64,000 nt of DNA from Venturia oleaginea (GCA_013176395.1 JABMLP010000007.1:1833984-1897983); one strand, 5' to 3'; counted from the stretch's first letter, positions 9,801 through 20,425 are shown. The notes: generated by a model not told the origin, from the letters alone. Numbers and translations: made by a program.

Positions 9801-10434
9801 TGGGTATCTGCTGATAACTTTGACAGCAGCCATTGTATTCTCAACCCCGAATTGGTTTGTGCCATACTCTGCTTTTGGCAATACCAACTGAGTGCCATAA
9901 AGACTGGGTGAGCTAGATGACGAACTCATCATAGCGAGATGTCCTTTGACATTGCCGTTACCTTGGTAACCTCCTCTATCCCGAGGGTAGTATCCGGAGC
10001 TCTGCTTCTCGGATAGGTGTACTTTGCAGTCGTCCTCATAACAAGCCGTCCAGCTCAGTATGTTGTGGATTGGCGGTACTGACGCATCGGATTGTAAAGC
10101 CTTGAGGTGTTCTGAGCCCATGGGTGAGTTTCCGAATCGTTGTCCCTGATTCGTGAAACGTCCAGTGTTGTTCTTTTTGGGCTTTCTGACCTGTACCTTT
10201 CTTGGATCCACGTGGACCGCTCTGAATCTTGTCGAGCTCCATTGGCTGCAGTCCGTATGAATCAACTCAAACACCTATATTCGCACGACTGTTGTTTCCA
10301 TGTCCTCGATAAGAACTAACTCCCTTCCTCTGAAGTTTTCTTTCGAATAGGCGGTTATCAATCTTGATTGACGTTCCAATCATCGAGTACAGGCTCTGAG
10401 GCTGAGTTTCCTTCCGACTGATTTCATCCTTGAC
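6806..10434 (-). pseudogene. Captured gag-pol piece of a different Ty3/gypsy lineage
   Basis: Minus strand, in order: C-terminal part of gag (10434 to about 10270; IDNRLFERKLQRKG), gag-protease linker (about 10200-9130; CYEDDCKVHLSEKQ), retroviral-type protease (FIDTGADRNLLSEK, LILGLPWLRTHNPHIDW; 9118-8700), RT (MPFGLTNAPATLQAYM, VYMDDILVY; to about 7500), RNase H and integrase HHCC finger (HQHESPLNGH..CVLCKKAK; about 6950-6810). Several frameshifts occur, for example at the T9 run near 7580. These proteins are clearly unlike the outer pol. The DDE integrase core and the N-terminal half of gag are absent. Confidence 0.85.
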
Positions 10435-10844
10435 AGTCTGCTCTGCAACCCTTATTACTAAGGACAGAGCTCCTAGGGACTATGAAGGTCAAGGGTATTG
10501 AATCTCTCTTCCTAACTCTTTCTTTCCTCAGCTTATTACAGCTTCAACTCCTAAGACTACGCTGTCTTAGGATGACCTCTGATTTCCTCTTTGTAAATTT
10601 TGCGAGAATTTACTGTGGATTGGCCCTTACAATTGGCCCTTGCTTCTAGGAGATTCTAGCACCTTCTAGAAAATCTCAGCTTGAATTCTCTTGAATTCCC
10701 TTTTTGTTTGGCCCTTGAGGTTGGCTCTTGAGGTTGGTCTTTGAGGTTGGCCCTTGCTTCTTGGGTTAGGACAAGTGTTCTCTTCTTGAAATTCCTTTTT
10801 GTTTGGCCCTTGAGGTTGGCCCTTGCTTCTTGGGTTAGGTGTCC
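10435..10844 (-). repeat. Leader of the inner element, shared with the outer element
   Basis: About 10436-10580 is the reverse complement of about 4885-5030 in the outer leader. 10600-10844 repeats the same GGGCCAA/GAAATTCC units. The leader of the chromovirus family is therefore kept up to about 145 bp before the position of its gag ATG, and foreign gag follows. Confidence 0.75.
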
Positions 10845-11640
10845 TCTTTAGGACCTTGACTCTACAGGCTCTTCCTGAGAGTACTGAAATGGCTGGGGTG
10901 TTCTCTTTAGGACCTTGACTCTGCAGGCTCGTCCTGAGAGTACTGAAAATGGCTTGGATGTCCTCTTTAGGACCTTGGCTCTACAAGCTCTTCCTGAGAG
11001 TACTGAAATGGCTGGGGTGTCCTCTTTAGGACCTTGCTTCTGCAGGCTCGTCCTGAGAGTACTGAAAATGGCTTGGGTGTCCTCTTTAGGACCTTGACTC
11101 TACAGGCTCTTCCTGAGAGTACTGAAATGGCTGGGGTGTCCTCTTTAGGACCTTGACTCTGCAGGCTCGTCCTGAGAGTACTGAAAATGGCTTGGGTGTC
11201 CTCTTTAGGACCTTGACTCTACAGGCTCTTCCTGAGAGTACTGAAATGGCTGGGGTGTCCTCTTTAGGACCTTGACTCTGCAGGCTCGTCCTGAGAGTAC
11301 TGAAAATGGCTTGGGTGTCCTCTTTAGGACCTTGACTCTACAGGCTCTTCCTGAGAGTACTGAAGTGGCTGGGGTGTCCTCTTTAGGACCTTGACTCTGC
11401 AGGCTCGTCCTGAGAGTACTGAAAATGGCTTGGGTGTCCTCTTTAGGACCTTGACTCTACAGGCTCTTCCTGAGAGTACTGAAGTGGCTGGGGTGTCCTC
11501 TTTAGGACCTTGACTCTGCAGGCTCGTCCTGAGAGTACTGAAAATGGCTTGGGTGTCCTCTTTAGGACCTTGACTCTACAGGCTCTTCCTGAGAGTACTG
11601 AAATGGCTTGGGTGTCCTCTTTAGGACCTTGACTCACCAA
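10845..11640. repeat. Alternating 60/61-bp tandem array
   Basis: About 13 head-to-tail monomers share the core GTCCTCTTTAGGACCTTGAC and CCTGAGAGTACTGAAA. Two monomer types alternate (CTACAGGCTCTTCC with AAATGGCTGGGG versus CTGCAGGCTCGTCC with AAAATGGCTTGG), so the true period is a 121-bp dimer. Short open frames inside it are produced by the repeat and are not genes. The array lies in the untranslated leader of the inner element. Confidence 0.9.
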
Positions 11641-11813
11641 CAGGATTGACCTGGGAGTACTTTCAACTTGTGGGTGTCACTTTGGACGTTGTTGATATCC
11701 CTTCGCAAAGGACAAGTTTCAACAACTCTCAATCTTCGACGTTCGTGATTACTACACAATGAGAAGATGTAGCATCCGTCCTAGGTTATGAGGTACCTAG
11801 CAAACTCTTTCTC

Positions 11814-11897
11814 AATGCCTCGCTCAATGGAGGGCTTTCTCAGTGCCTCGCTCGATGGAGGGCTTTCTCGGTACCTCGCTCGATGGAGGGCTTTCTC
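11814..11897. repeat. 28-bp x 3 tandem repeat
   Basis: Three copies of a unit containing CCTCGCTCGATGGAGGGC, between the 121-bp array and the LTR in the leader of the inner element. Confidence 0.85.
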
Positions 11898-11956
11898 TTT
11901 GCTCTGACGATTGCTGCAGAGACTCTCTCTTACTGTCAGCAAGAGGTATTGGTGCG

Positions 11957-11967
11957 GTACTTAGATA
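11957..11967 (-). promoter_or_regulatory. Self-complementary primer-binding site of the inner element
   Basis: On the minus strand TATCTAAGTAC follows the 5' LTR after one base and is complementary to GTACTTAGATA in that LTR (12040-12030). The arrangement is the same as in the outer element, so the priming system is shared between both LTR subfamilies. Confidence 0.75.
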
Positions 11968-11968
11968 A

Positions 11969-12249
11969 TGTAAGAGTTCAACCCTCAAAGGTGTTTCGCA
12001 AGTGAGAGAAGACTGCTTGTATTTCAAAGTATCTAAGTACAAAGAAGAAAGTGTAGGTACAGGAAGAACAACTTGTATATATAATCTTCCAAGTAGGAAA
12101 AGGACATGCTGTCCTGAGAAGAGAATAGAAAGGAGTAGAAGCGCATGTGAAACGGTCCCTGAATAATCCCTGCTAGGCGCACGTGAGAACTACCAGGTAG
12201 TGCTAAGAATCCATCCAGGATAAGTTGAGAAAGGATCTATCCTTTGACA
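11969..12249 (-). repeat. 5' LTR of the inner element (281 bp)
   Basis: Same sequence as 6389-6669. It contains the presumed transcript start (GTACTTAGATA on the minus strand) and a TATATATAA stretch about 40 bp upstream of it. Confidence 0.93.
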
Positions 12250-12254
12250 TATAT

Positions 12255-15200
12255 ACTCTCTTAAAACTCTCCTTGATAATGGATCTAGCTGCTACGCATC
12301 AATAAACGAGGAGAAAGCTTCGCAGATGGACCTTGAAGTACTCCCTATTAGTCCGCGTACTATAGGTGGAGTTCTTAAGGAAGAAGGACAGACCCAAGTG
12401 ACAAAAATTGCGAAGTTGAACCTAGATTTAGGGGGACTTATATGCAACGCTTTTGCTTATATAGTCCCGGGACAATTTGAGGATCTTCTACTAGGCAGGC
12501 CTTTTCTCAAGGACACCAAAGCCGTTATCAATGAATCTAAAGGTACTCTTACCTTTGCAAACGGGATTAGCATTCGCGATGCTAAATTTGAAGACAAACT
12601 TGATATACAACAAGTAGCGCCCGTAAGATTCCACCGCCTTGTCACTTCTACACTTGAGAAAATCAAAGACGCGTCTAGAGTATTTGCTGTTACTCTTCGA
12701 GATATTGATATTGCCTTGAAGCCGAAAGTCCCTTTGACAACAGAGCAAATACTGGAATTGCTACCTAAGAGGTTTCATAAGTACGCTGCTGTCTTTGATC
12801 CTAAAAGGGCCGAGAGACTACCACCGCATCGCCCTGGGATTGATCACGAAATACCTATAGAAGAAGGAAAACCACTTCCTTGGGGACCTCTATATGGTAT
12901 GGGTCGAGAACAACTCCTTGTTTTGCGAAGGACTCTTACAGAGCTACTAGATAAAGGCTTTATCCGAGAGAGTAAATCAGTTGCTGCGTCTCCAGTTCTC
13001 TTTGTGAAGAAACCAGGAGGGGGCTTACGCTTTTGCGTAGACTACCGAGCCTTAAACGCAATTACTCGAAAGGATAGGTACCCGCTACCGTTAGTAAAAG
13101 AGACTTTACTAACCTTAGCTCGTGCTAAGTATCTTAGTAAGCTTGATGTAAATGCTGCCTTCCACAAGATTCGAATCGCAACGGGAGATGAGTTCAAAAC
13201 TGCCTTTCGAACTAGATATGGTCTATTTGAATGGCTAGTTACTCCCTTTGGCTTAACCGGTGCACCTGCGTCTTTTCAACGGTATATAAACTATATCCTT
13301 CGACGATACCTAGACGAGTTCTGCTCAGCTTATCTAGACGATATAGTAATATACTCTTCAAAGAACCTTAAAGACCATGAAGAAAAGACTGAAAAGATAC
13401 TTCAAAGCTGCCTTAACGCTGGGTTATACCTTGATATTCGGAAGTGCGAGTTTAATACCAAACGAGTCAAGTATCTAGGCTTCGTTATAGATACTGAAAC
13501 GGGCCTACACATGGATCCGGAGAAGATCAAAGCAATTAAAGAATGGGAACGTCCTACTACTCTACGAGGAGTACGTGGCTTCCTAGGCTTTACAAACTTC
13601 TACCGTGACTTTGTAAAAGATAACTCAACAATAAGGGAGCCTCTGGTTCGCCTTACAAAGAAGAATACTCCATTTTTATGGGGAAAGGAGCAAGAAGAAT
13701 CTTTTCAAAAACTTAAGGCAGAGTTTTGCAAAGAACCTGTCCTGTCTGCACTTGATGAAGATAAGCCTACGCGAGTAGAACCTGATGCTTCAGGCTGGGC
13801 TTCCGGAGCAGTACTTAGTCAAAAAGATGAGCTAGGTAACTGGAAACCATGTGCTTTCTTCTCTACTAAGCACTTGCCAGCCGAATGCAATTATGATATC
13901 CACGACAAAGAACTTATGGCTATAGTCAAAGCTCTAGTCCATTGGACTAGCGAGCTACTAAGCCTAAGTAAGCCATTCATTATCCTCACAGATCACAAGA
14001 ACCTTGAGAAGTTTATGGTAAAAAGGGAACTAAATGAAAGGCAAATGAGATGGGCGCAGATACTAGCTAAGTTTAACTTCAAACTAGGCTATCGCCCAGG
14101 CTCTGAATCTGTAGTTCCAGACGCCTTAACTCGAAGGGATCAAGATCTCCCAAAGGATATTCAAGACCCAAGAATCGTTGAAAGAACTAGAACGTTATTA
14201 CCTCCAAAGCTTTGGATTAACGTTCTAGAGGATAAGACTCCTGCAAGAGAAGAAGCTGCCCAAGAAAATGCTCAAGAAGTAGACAAAGAACCTATCCCCT
14301 TTATACAAAATCCCTTTCTCTCAGGTGATCTAAGGGATAGATGGGAAACTGCACTCGAAGGAGATCTAGACTACAGACGTATTTTCCAAAGCGTTCTAAA
14401 GCAAGATAGGCAGTTCCCATCTAAGCTAAAGGTTCCTACTTCTATAGGAGATTGTAAAGTCGAAAACAACCAGCTCTACTATAGAGACCGAATCTGGTTG
14501 CCCTCCTACGAGCCTCTCTTAACAGGAGTAATTCAAGAAATACACGATTCAGTCCTATCAGGGCATCCTGGACGAGAAGCTACTATTGCTATTCTCTCCA
14601 GACAGTTCTACTGGCCGGGATTTGCTCAAGATATACGTCAGTTTATACGCAATTGTGACGTCTGCGGAAGAACTTCAGTCTGGCGAGACAAAAAGAAAGG
14701 TTTACTTAAACCTCTTCCTGTCCCTAGCCGTATCTGGCAAGATATTTCAGTAGACTTCATAGTCGAATTACCAGAGAGCCAAAGATGCACAAGACTCTGC
14801 GTTATTACTGACCGCTTGGGTAAAGGAACTATCCTGTTCCCAGTGCCTAAAGAACAGTTTGGAGCTGAAGGATTTGCAAAACTATTTATGCAGAACTACG
14901 TAAGATTACACTGGCTTCCTAGATCTCTAGTCTCAGATAGGGACACGCAATTTGTTAATGCTTTCTGGAAAGAAGTTTGTCACCTTCTTAAGATAGAGAG
15001 AAGACTCTCTACAGCGTATCACCCTGAGACTGATGGATCTACGGAAAGAAGAAATCAAGAAGTTGAAGCCTATCTACGTAAGTTCTGTACATTTAGTCAG
15101 GACGACTGGGTTGAGCTCCTGCCTATTGCTCAAATATGCCTCGATAATAGACCAAACCAAGCTACGGGCCTATCGCCTTTCTTCTTAACCCACGGTTATA

Positions 15201-15886
15201 ACATTGAGCATATAGGAACTGTTGAAGCTCCCCAGAAAACCCCTGAGAATCCAAAAGAAAAAGCACAAGATCTTGTAGCAAAATTGAAGGACGCACAAGA
15301 ATGGGCAGAAACGTCAATGGTATCAGCTCAGCAACAGCAAGAATACTACTCTAATAGAGATCGTGCTCCGGCTGACTCTTTTAAAGTGGGAGACAAAGTC
15401 TGGCTCAACCTAAAGAACGTAAAAACCCTACGTCCTTGTAAGAAACTAGACTGGATTCATGGGAAGTATACAGTTACACGAGTTATCAACTCAATGTCTT
15501 ACGAGCTTGATACACCCAGAGGAATCCACAACCGATTTCATACGTCTTTACTTAGGAGAGCTGGCACAGATCCCCTACCTTCACAAATACAAGATAATAC
15601 ACAGCCGCCTCCTATAGTAACTGAACAAGGAGACGAGGAATACGGTATCGAGGCTATTCTAGCCGCAAGATGGCGCCGGCGAGGTCGACAACAAACACGA
15701 GAAGTCTTAGTTAAGTGGGTAGGCTACGTTGATCCTACGTGGGAACCCCTTAGCGAACTCCAACAAACTACAGCTCTGGACGCTTTTGAAAGTGCCTACG
15801 GCAACGTTCTTGAAAACGACGGACCTATACTACGCCCTCAGAGACTACGCTCACATCGATCTACAAGAGAGGGGGGGAGGGGATAA
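12255..15886 (+). CDS. pol: Pol of the outer chromovirus (protease-RT-RNase H-integrase-chromodomain)
   Basis: The frame continues from about 6160-6388 across the nested insertion. The protease active-site motif (LLDNGSS) straddles the start of the right part, at about 12275-12295. In order follow a protease C-terminal segment (LLGRPF), reverse transcriptase with catalytic YLDDIVIYS, RNase H (LTDHKNLEKF), an HHCC zinc finger (HPGREAT..CDVCGRTS), a DDE integrase core (SVDFIVELPES, SDRDTQF, YHPETDGSTERR) and a C-terminal chromodomain (EVLVKWVGYVDPTWEP). The first in-frame ATG here is 12326, but true translation should come by frameshift from gag. The TAA stop (15884-15886) touches the LTR, and the polypurine tract encodes the last residues. 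No frame damage apart from the insertion. Confidence 0.95.
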
Positions 15887-16197
15887 TGTTAAGGGATGGA
15901 ATCCTTCTCTCTAGCTTATCCATGACTGGATTTCCAATTGTTCTCTTGTTATTCTGCAAGCTGTCATGTTCTATTTTGCAAGCTGTCATGTTCTATTTCG
16001 CAAGCTGCCATGTTCTATTTCGCAAGCTGTCACGTTTCCATTTAAAGATACTTTCTAGAAGGATCTATTGTAAGAGGAGGATTATTTATACGAGCTATCC
16101 TTCCTGTATTTACACTTTCTTCTCTGTACTTAGATACTTTGAAATACAAGCAGTCTTCTCTCACTTGCGAAACACCTTTGAGGGTTGAACTCTTACA
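15868..16197 (+). repeat. Polypurine tract and 3' LTR of the outer chromovirus
   Basis: A purine run (GAGAGGGGGGGAGGGGA, 15867-15883) primes plus-strand synthesis. The LTR at 15887-16197 is 311 bp, TGTTAAGG..CTCTTACA, with four 22-bp units against five in the 5' LTR and several single-base differences. It matches the solo LTR at 3628-3938 exactly by eye rather than its own 5' partner. Confidence 0.9.
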
Positions 16198-16600
16198 ACA
16201 GAAGTCGAGGACTTAGACCGCTTCGAGGCAGAGTATGGCAAGGGCGACGGTGTCGGCGAAGATATAGGAGCTCAAACAGGGGCCCGAAGAAACCGAGTAG
16301 CGGTGGCCAGCGCCTTCGAATCTGCTACAAGCTGGCAGAAGCGATGTATGGCGTTTGTCTGTTTGATTATCCCACCTACCACACCCTCTTTAGTCCTGCA
16401 CACCCGGTAAGGAGGGGGGTAATGTTATGGGCATGGCCCATGGTTGATATAGGCTAAGAGCCTAAGCCTGATTGAGCCTAGTATAGAGAAAGAACCTCAT
16501 TGAGGTTCTCTGTTTGTAGATACCTTCACTCCTTAACTGAATCTAAACAATCTTTGGCTACGAGTATGCTGCGTCTTTCCAGCTACCGTCCCGTAATACA
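16198..16600 (+). mobile_element. 3' end and LTR of another gypsy element, joined to a copia pol
   Basis: 16198-16405 reads as a short open tail (EVEDLDRFEAEYGKG..) and ends at a purine tract (AAGGAGGGGGG, 16409-16419). The LTR runs 16423-16600 (178 bp), TGTTATGGGCATGG..CCCGTAATACA, and contains an inverted repeat (GAACCTCATTGAGGTTC). The left part of the element is missing at the junction with the outer LTR. The right edge lies inside a Ty1/copia RT gene. Confidence 0.6.
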
Positions 16601-17975
16601 GTGGAGCAATCGATAAATTCAAGGCAAGGCTTGTGGCCAGAGGATTCTCACAGAAACTAGGTGTAGACTTCACGGACACCTTTGCACTTACTGTTAGGCA
16701 TGATACCCTGAGATGCTTTATGGCTACTGTTGCCAAGAAGAATCTCCACATGCATGTAGTTGATGTAAACAATGCATTCACCGAATCATTCCTGAAAGAG
16801 GACATCTTCATGATCCCTCCCCCAGAAGTAGACATTCCACCAGGCAAAGTCTTCAAGATGCTGAAGAGCTTGTATGGTCTGAAACAAGCAGCAAGAGACT
16901 GGAACCAACTCTGTGTAGAGAAATTGAAGAAGCTGGGCTTTGCCCAATCAGAAGTTGACCCCTGTCTTTTGGTTCACAAGGAGAGAGACATCATGATTCT
17001 TACATGGGTAGACGACATACCTATTGCATCCTCAAATCTCGACAATATCAAATGGTTCAAGCAAGAATTTGGGAAGATCTTCAAGGTCAAGGACCTAGGA
17101 GAACCAGACAAGATTGTTGGCATGAGAATCACTAGAGACAGAACGAAGGGAACCCTGAAGCTTGACCAAGGACACTACATCAGGGAGGCCCTCGCAAAGT
17201 TTGGAATGTCTGCGGAAAAAGGGAGGCCCACGCTATCACCCATGGATTCCTATGATGATCTGAGAAAATCAGGACCAACAGATCCTCGCGCAGATAGTGG
17301 GAGCTACCAGGAGTAGATGGGAACTTGGATGTGGTGATGTGCAGGCCAGATATAGCTTTTGCTATTGGAAGACTCAGCTCCTATGCATCTGACCCAACGG
17401 TATTCCATGAGAAGGCAATCAAGAAAGTAGCTAGGTACCTCAGGTCATTTCCAGATCTTGGACTGGAATACAGCATTGGAGGACATACTGGGCTTGTGGG
17501 ATACTCAGATGCAGATTACGCTATGGACAAGGCAGACAGGGTCTCCATCCTAGGATGGGTGTTCTTTCTTGCTGGAGCACCAGTTGCCTGGATGAGCAAG
17601 AAGATGAAGTCAGTAGCAACCTCTACGATGGAAGCTGAATACATGGCAATGAGCAGCGGTGGTAAACAAGCTCAATTCCTTTTATCGCTCTTGAGAGAAA
17701 TGGGACATCCGGACATGTTAGGCAAGAACGCTTTTGAGCCTCTCATAGTTCTGAAGGGAAACAACCAAGCTTGTCTCAGCCTGGTTAAGGACTCCCATGC
17801 TCATGAGAGATCTAAACACATTGACATCGCATACAACAATATCAGAAGAATGAGGGAAAGGAACCAATTGATCGTGGAGTTCTGTCCTACTGCAGACATG
17901 GTTGCAGATGGGTTGACTAAGCCAAAGAATGGTCAACAGTTCCAGAACTTCTTACATCAACTGGGAATGGTATAG
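16601..17975 (+). pseudogene. Ty1/copia pol remnant (RT and RNase H)
   Basis: It starts mid-gene at the LTR edge (DKFKARLVARGFSQ), continues through reverse transcriptase (VDVNNAFTES, LYGLKQAARDW, ILTWVDDIPIAS) to a stop at about 17313-17315, then resumes in another frame with MCRPDIAFAIGRL, the RNase H region (VGYSDADYA, TSTMEAEYMA) and the C-terminal ADMVADGLTKP motif. The RT motif is WVDDI rather than YVDD. About 20 residues around 17300 are scrambled by the frameshift. Everything upstream (gag, protease, integrase) is lost. Confidence 0.93.
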
Positions 17976-17999
17976 CTAAGGTCTAGGCATGAGTGGGAG

Positions 18000-18260
18000 T
18001 GTTGAATTGATTGATTGATTGATTTTATCCTACTCGGTTGCAGCCGCTTAATCAGGCAGCTATGTCCGGTTAGGAGGACTTCATCAGACAGCCGACACGT
18101 GATAGATTATATAATCCACCGCGCCCCACTTCGCCCCGTTCACTGAAACAAGACCAGCTGTCCCCTCCGTCCTCCCTCTTTTCCCTTAACCAGTATCTCC
18201 AAATGCCCGCTGGCTCTTGTAGATACTGGTTACTCTGCTAGTATATCTGTGCTATGTAGA
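18000..18260 (+). mobile_element. 3' LTR of the copia element
   Basis: A purine tract (GAGTGGGAG) after the RNase H stop leads into TGTTGAATTGATTGATTG, a typical fungal copia LTR start. A TATA-like stretch (GATTATATAATCC, about 18103) and a pyrimidine-rich region follow. The right end is not sharp, and I place it near 18260. Confidence 0.6.
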
Positions 18261-18607
18261 CTCAAGAGGCAATGCCTCGTGTTTCGCTATCCTTCTACCT
18301 ACAGTCTCTCTCTAGTGCTCAGCTTTGTCTATCTGTCTCGCCTTATCCCTCAAGGCCAACGGGTTCCCTAAGTATGTTTCTGCTTGTGAAAGTTGCCTTG
18401 CACCAGATTCCTATGCGGCGGTGTATTTGGTTGTGTGATGCTGGAGACAATAGTAACCATCGTAGTCGTGATTTCGCTGCTTGGGTGTGATACTCCGGGT
18501 ATGCCCGTAGACGAGGCTGTCTGGTAGCTGCCGTATTGTATGGCGCCGATCGTGCTATAGACCTGCCGTCTTATAGTCGGAGCCTACCTGCTGCTAGTCG
18601 CTCTCCC

Positions 18608-19600
18608 TGCTTGCTATATCGCGCTCCTACTCTTGCCAATGCCATAACTGGGACGCAACAGTCTGGGGAGAGGCTCAAGGCTACGTCTGCTGGCTTGTAG
18701 GGAGGGGATTTGCCGCCAATAAGCTCCTTCTATAAGTCCTTACTGCTTACTGTGTTGCGCACCTACTCTTGCCAATGCCATAACTGGGAGGCAACAGTTT
18801 GGGGAGAGGCTCAAGGCTCTGGACATTAGCTTGCAGCAGGACGGTTTGCGGAGACGATAGTAGATGAGGTTCTCTAGCAGCTGCCGTATCGTGTCGCACT
18901 GATTGTGTTGTAGACCTGTCGTCTTATAGTCGGAGCCTATCTGCTGCTAGTCGCTCTCCCTGCTTGCTATATCGCGCACCTACTCTTGCCACTGCCATAA
19001 CTGGGACGCGACAGTCTGGGGAGAGGCTCAAGGCTACGTCTGCTGGCTTGTAGGGAGGGGATTTGCCGCCAATAAGCTCCTTCTATACGTCCTTACTGCT
19101 TACTGTGTTGCGCACCTACTCTTGCCAATGCCATAACTGGGAGGCAACAGTTTGGGGAGAGGCTCAAGGCTCTGGACATCAGCTTGCAGCAGGACGGTTT
19201 GCGGAGACGATAGTAGATGAGGTTCTCTAGCAGCTGCCGTATCGTGTCGCACTGATTGTGTTGTAGACCTGTCGTCTTATAGTCGGAGCCTATCTGCTGC
19301 TAGTCGCTCTCCCTGCTTGCTATATCGCGCACCTACTCTTGCCACTGCCATAACTGGGACGCGACAGTCTGGGGAGAGGCTCAAGGCTACGTCTGCTAGC
19401 TTACAGGGAGGGGATTTGCCGCCAATAGGCTCCTTCTATGCGTCCTTACTACTTACTGTGTCGCGCACCTACTCTTGCCAATGCCATAACTGGGAGGCAA
19501 CAGTTTGGGGAGAGGCTCAAGGCTCTGGGCAACAACTTGTAGCAGGACGGTTTGCCAAGACGTTGGGAGAGGTTGTCTAGTCGTTGCAGTGGTGTGTGGT
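18608..19600. repeat. 353-bp tandem repeat, about 2.8 copies
   Basis: Units start at 18608, 18961 and 19314 (TGCTTGCTATATCGCG) at exactly 353-bp spacing; the third decays after about 19540. Each unit contains an internal duplicate of about 60 bp (ACTCTTGCCAATGCCATAAC..GAGAGGCTCAAGGC), so the structure is two-level. It is GC-richer than its surroundings. I see no protein family in it. Confidence 0.85.
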
Positions 19601-19934
19601 GCCGATTGTTGCACACCGGGCGTCTGGTGTTTGAGTTGTGTTGAAGGTATTGCCGTTCTAGCAGTGACTCGTCGACTCGGAGCGTTGCAGTGTCATCTGG
19701 GGTGATGGACTAGCCGGGAGATAGTGACTAGATGGTTGCTGTTGTCTTTGGTGGACGCATCGTTCGTGTAGCTTGCTCATGTATTCGTCTGCTTGCTCTG
19801 CCGTGGCCGCGACGGCGACTCTAGAGGTATCTCATCGACGCTGAGAGACGCGCGATGGCCTCTAGAGGCCGGAGCGGCCACTGGCAGAGGTGTTTTGATG
19901 ATCTTTAGATGATACTTCTGTAAATTCCAAAAAT

Positions 19935-20070
19935 TGAGTTCTCGCTGTGTGTGCTGTTTTCTCCCGTGGCATCTGCATACATATATATATGCATGTCAAT
20001 GCATTCCTTGGCATCTATCACGTGCAATATGCCTGAGGTATCAAGGACTGGCATGCCACTGTTCAACAAT
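19935..20070 (-). repeat. Inverted copy of the 5' module of the telomeric LINE
   Basis: The reverse complement matches about 61257-61395 nearly base for base (CAGTCCTTGATACCTCAGG, GATAGATGCCAAGGAATGC). It diverges sharply on both sides. No LINE coding sequence accompanies it here. It is either a relic of a 5' piece or an independent repeat that the LINE uses as promoter. Confidence 0.7.
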
Positions 20071-20425
20071 TCTTTTATACTACAAAGGATTCTACCCTTT
20101 CCCGCTCGAAGTTGCCCGAACTCTACTCAGAAAAGAGAAGCCTATTTCCGCTCGGATTTCGAGTCCGAGCACCTTTTCAGGCTCGGCCTTCGGGTTATCA
20201 ACCGTTCGGGGGATGTGTAGTGGACCAATTAATTTAGTAGTAGTAAATCGGATTTAACGTAGTATATAATGGATTAAGAAGTTCCCAAACGGTAAAAATT
20301 GGGAGTAAATAAATAGCCTCATCGTCATTGTATTACAAGTCTCCTACTGCGCAATCTAGAGAACTATTCATAGCCTAGCCATATCCTCAAATGCATAGCG
20401 CTACAATTCAACACGCAGACACTGT

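Larger units (their letters stand above)
6389..12249 (-). mobile_element. Inner composite LTR element, TSD TATAT
   Basis: Two LTRs of 281 bp (6389-6669 and 11969-12249), identical by eye, bound a 5.86-kb element. It is flanked by TATAT (6384-6388 and 12250-12254) and inserted in the pol of the outer element. It reads on the minus strand: 5' LTR at 12249-11969, PBS 11967-11957, leader with tandem repeats, a foreign gag-pol piece, a short chromodomain tail, polypurine tract at about 6670-6690, 3' LTR at 6669-6389. It lacks an integrase core and most of gag, so it must have moved using proteins made by another copy. Confidence 0.92.
4170..16197 (+). mobile_element. Ty3/gypsy chromovirus (outer element), split by a nested insertion
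   Basis: LTR 4170-4500, primer-binding site 4502-4512, repeat-rich leader, gag 5165-6187, pol (about 6160-6388 plus 12255-15886), polypurine tract 15868-15883, LTR 15887-16197. Gag and pol are both open if the 6389-12249 insertion and one TATAT copy are removed, so it was coding-competent until recently. The two LTRs are not identical and the flanks (AAATC left, ACAGA right) are not a TSD. Its ends therefore probably come from recombination between two copies. Confidence 0.9.

Noticed and set aside
10845..11640. Regular ~60-bp spacing resembling a CRISPR array
   Set aside because: There are no unique spacers; the whole monomer repeats, and the host is a eukaryote. It is a tandem array.
18420..19580. 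Protein-coding reading (N-W-x-A-T-V-W-G-E-A-Q) within the 353-bp repeat
   Set aside because: Stops occur in every unit and the open pieces merely repeat with the array.
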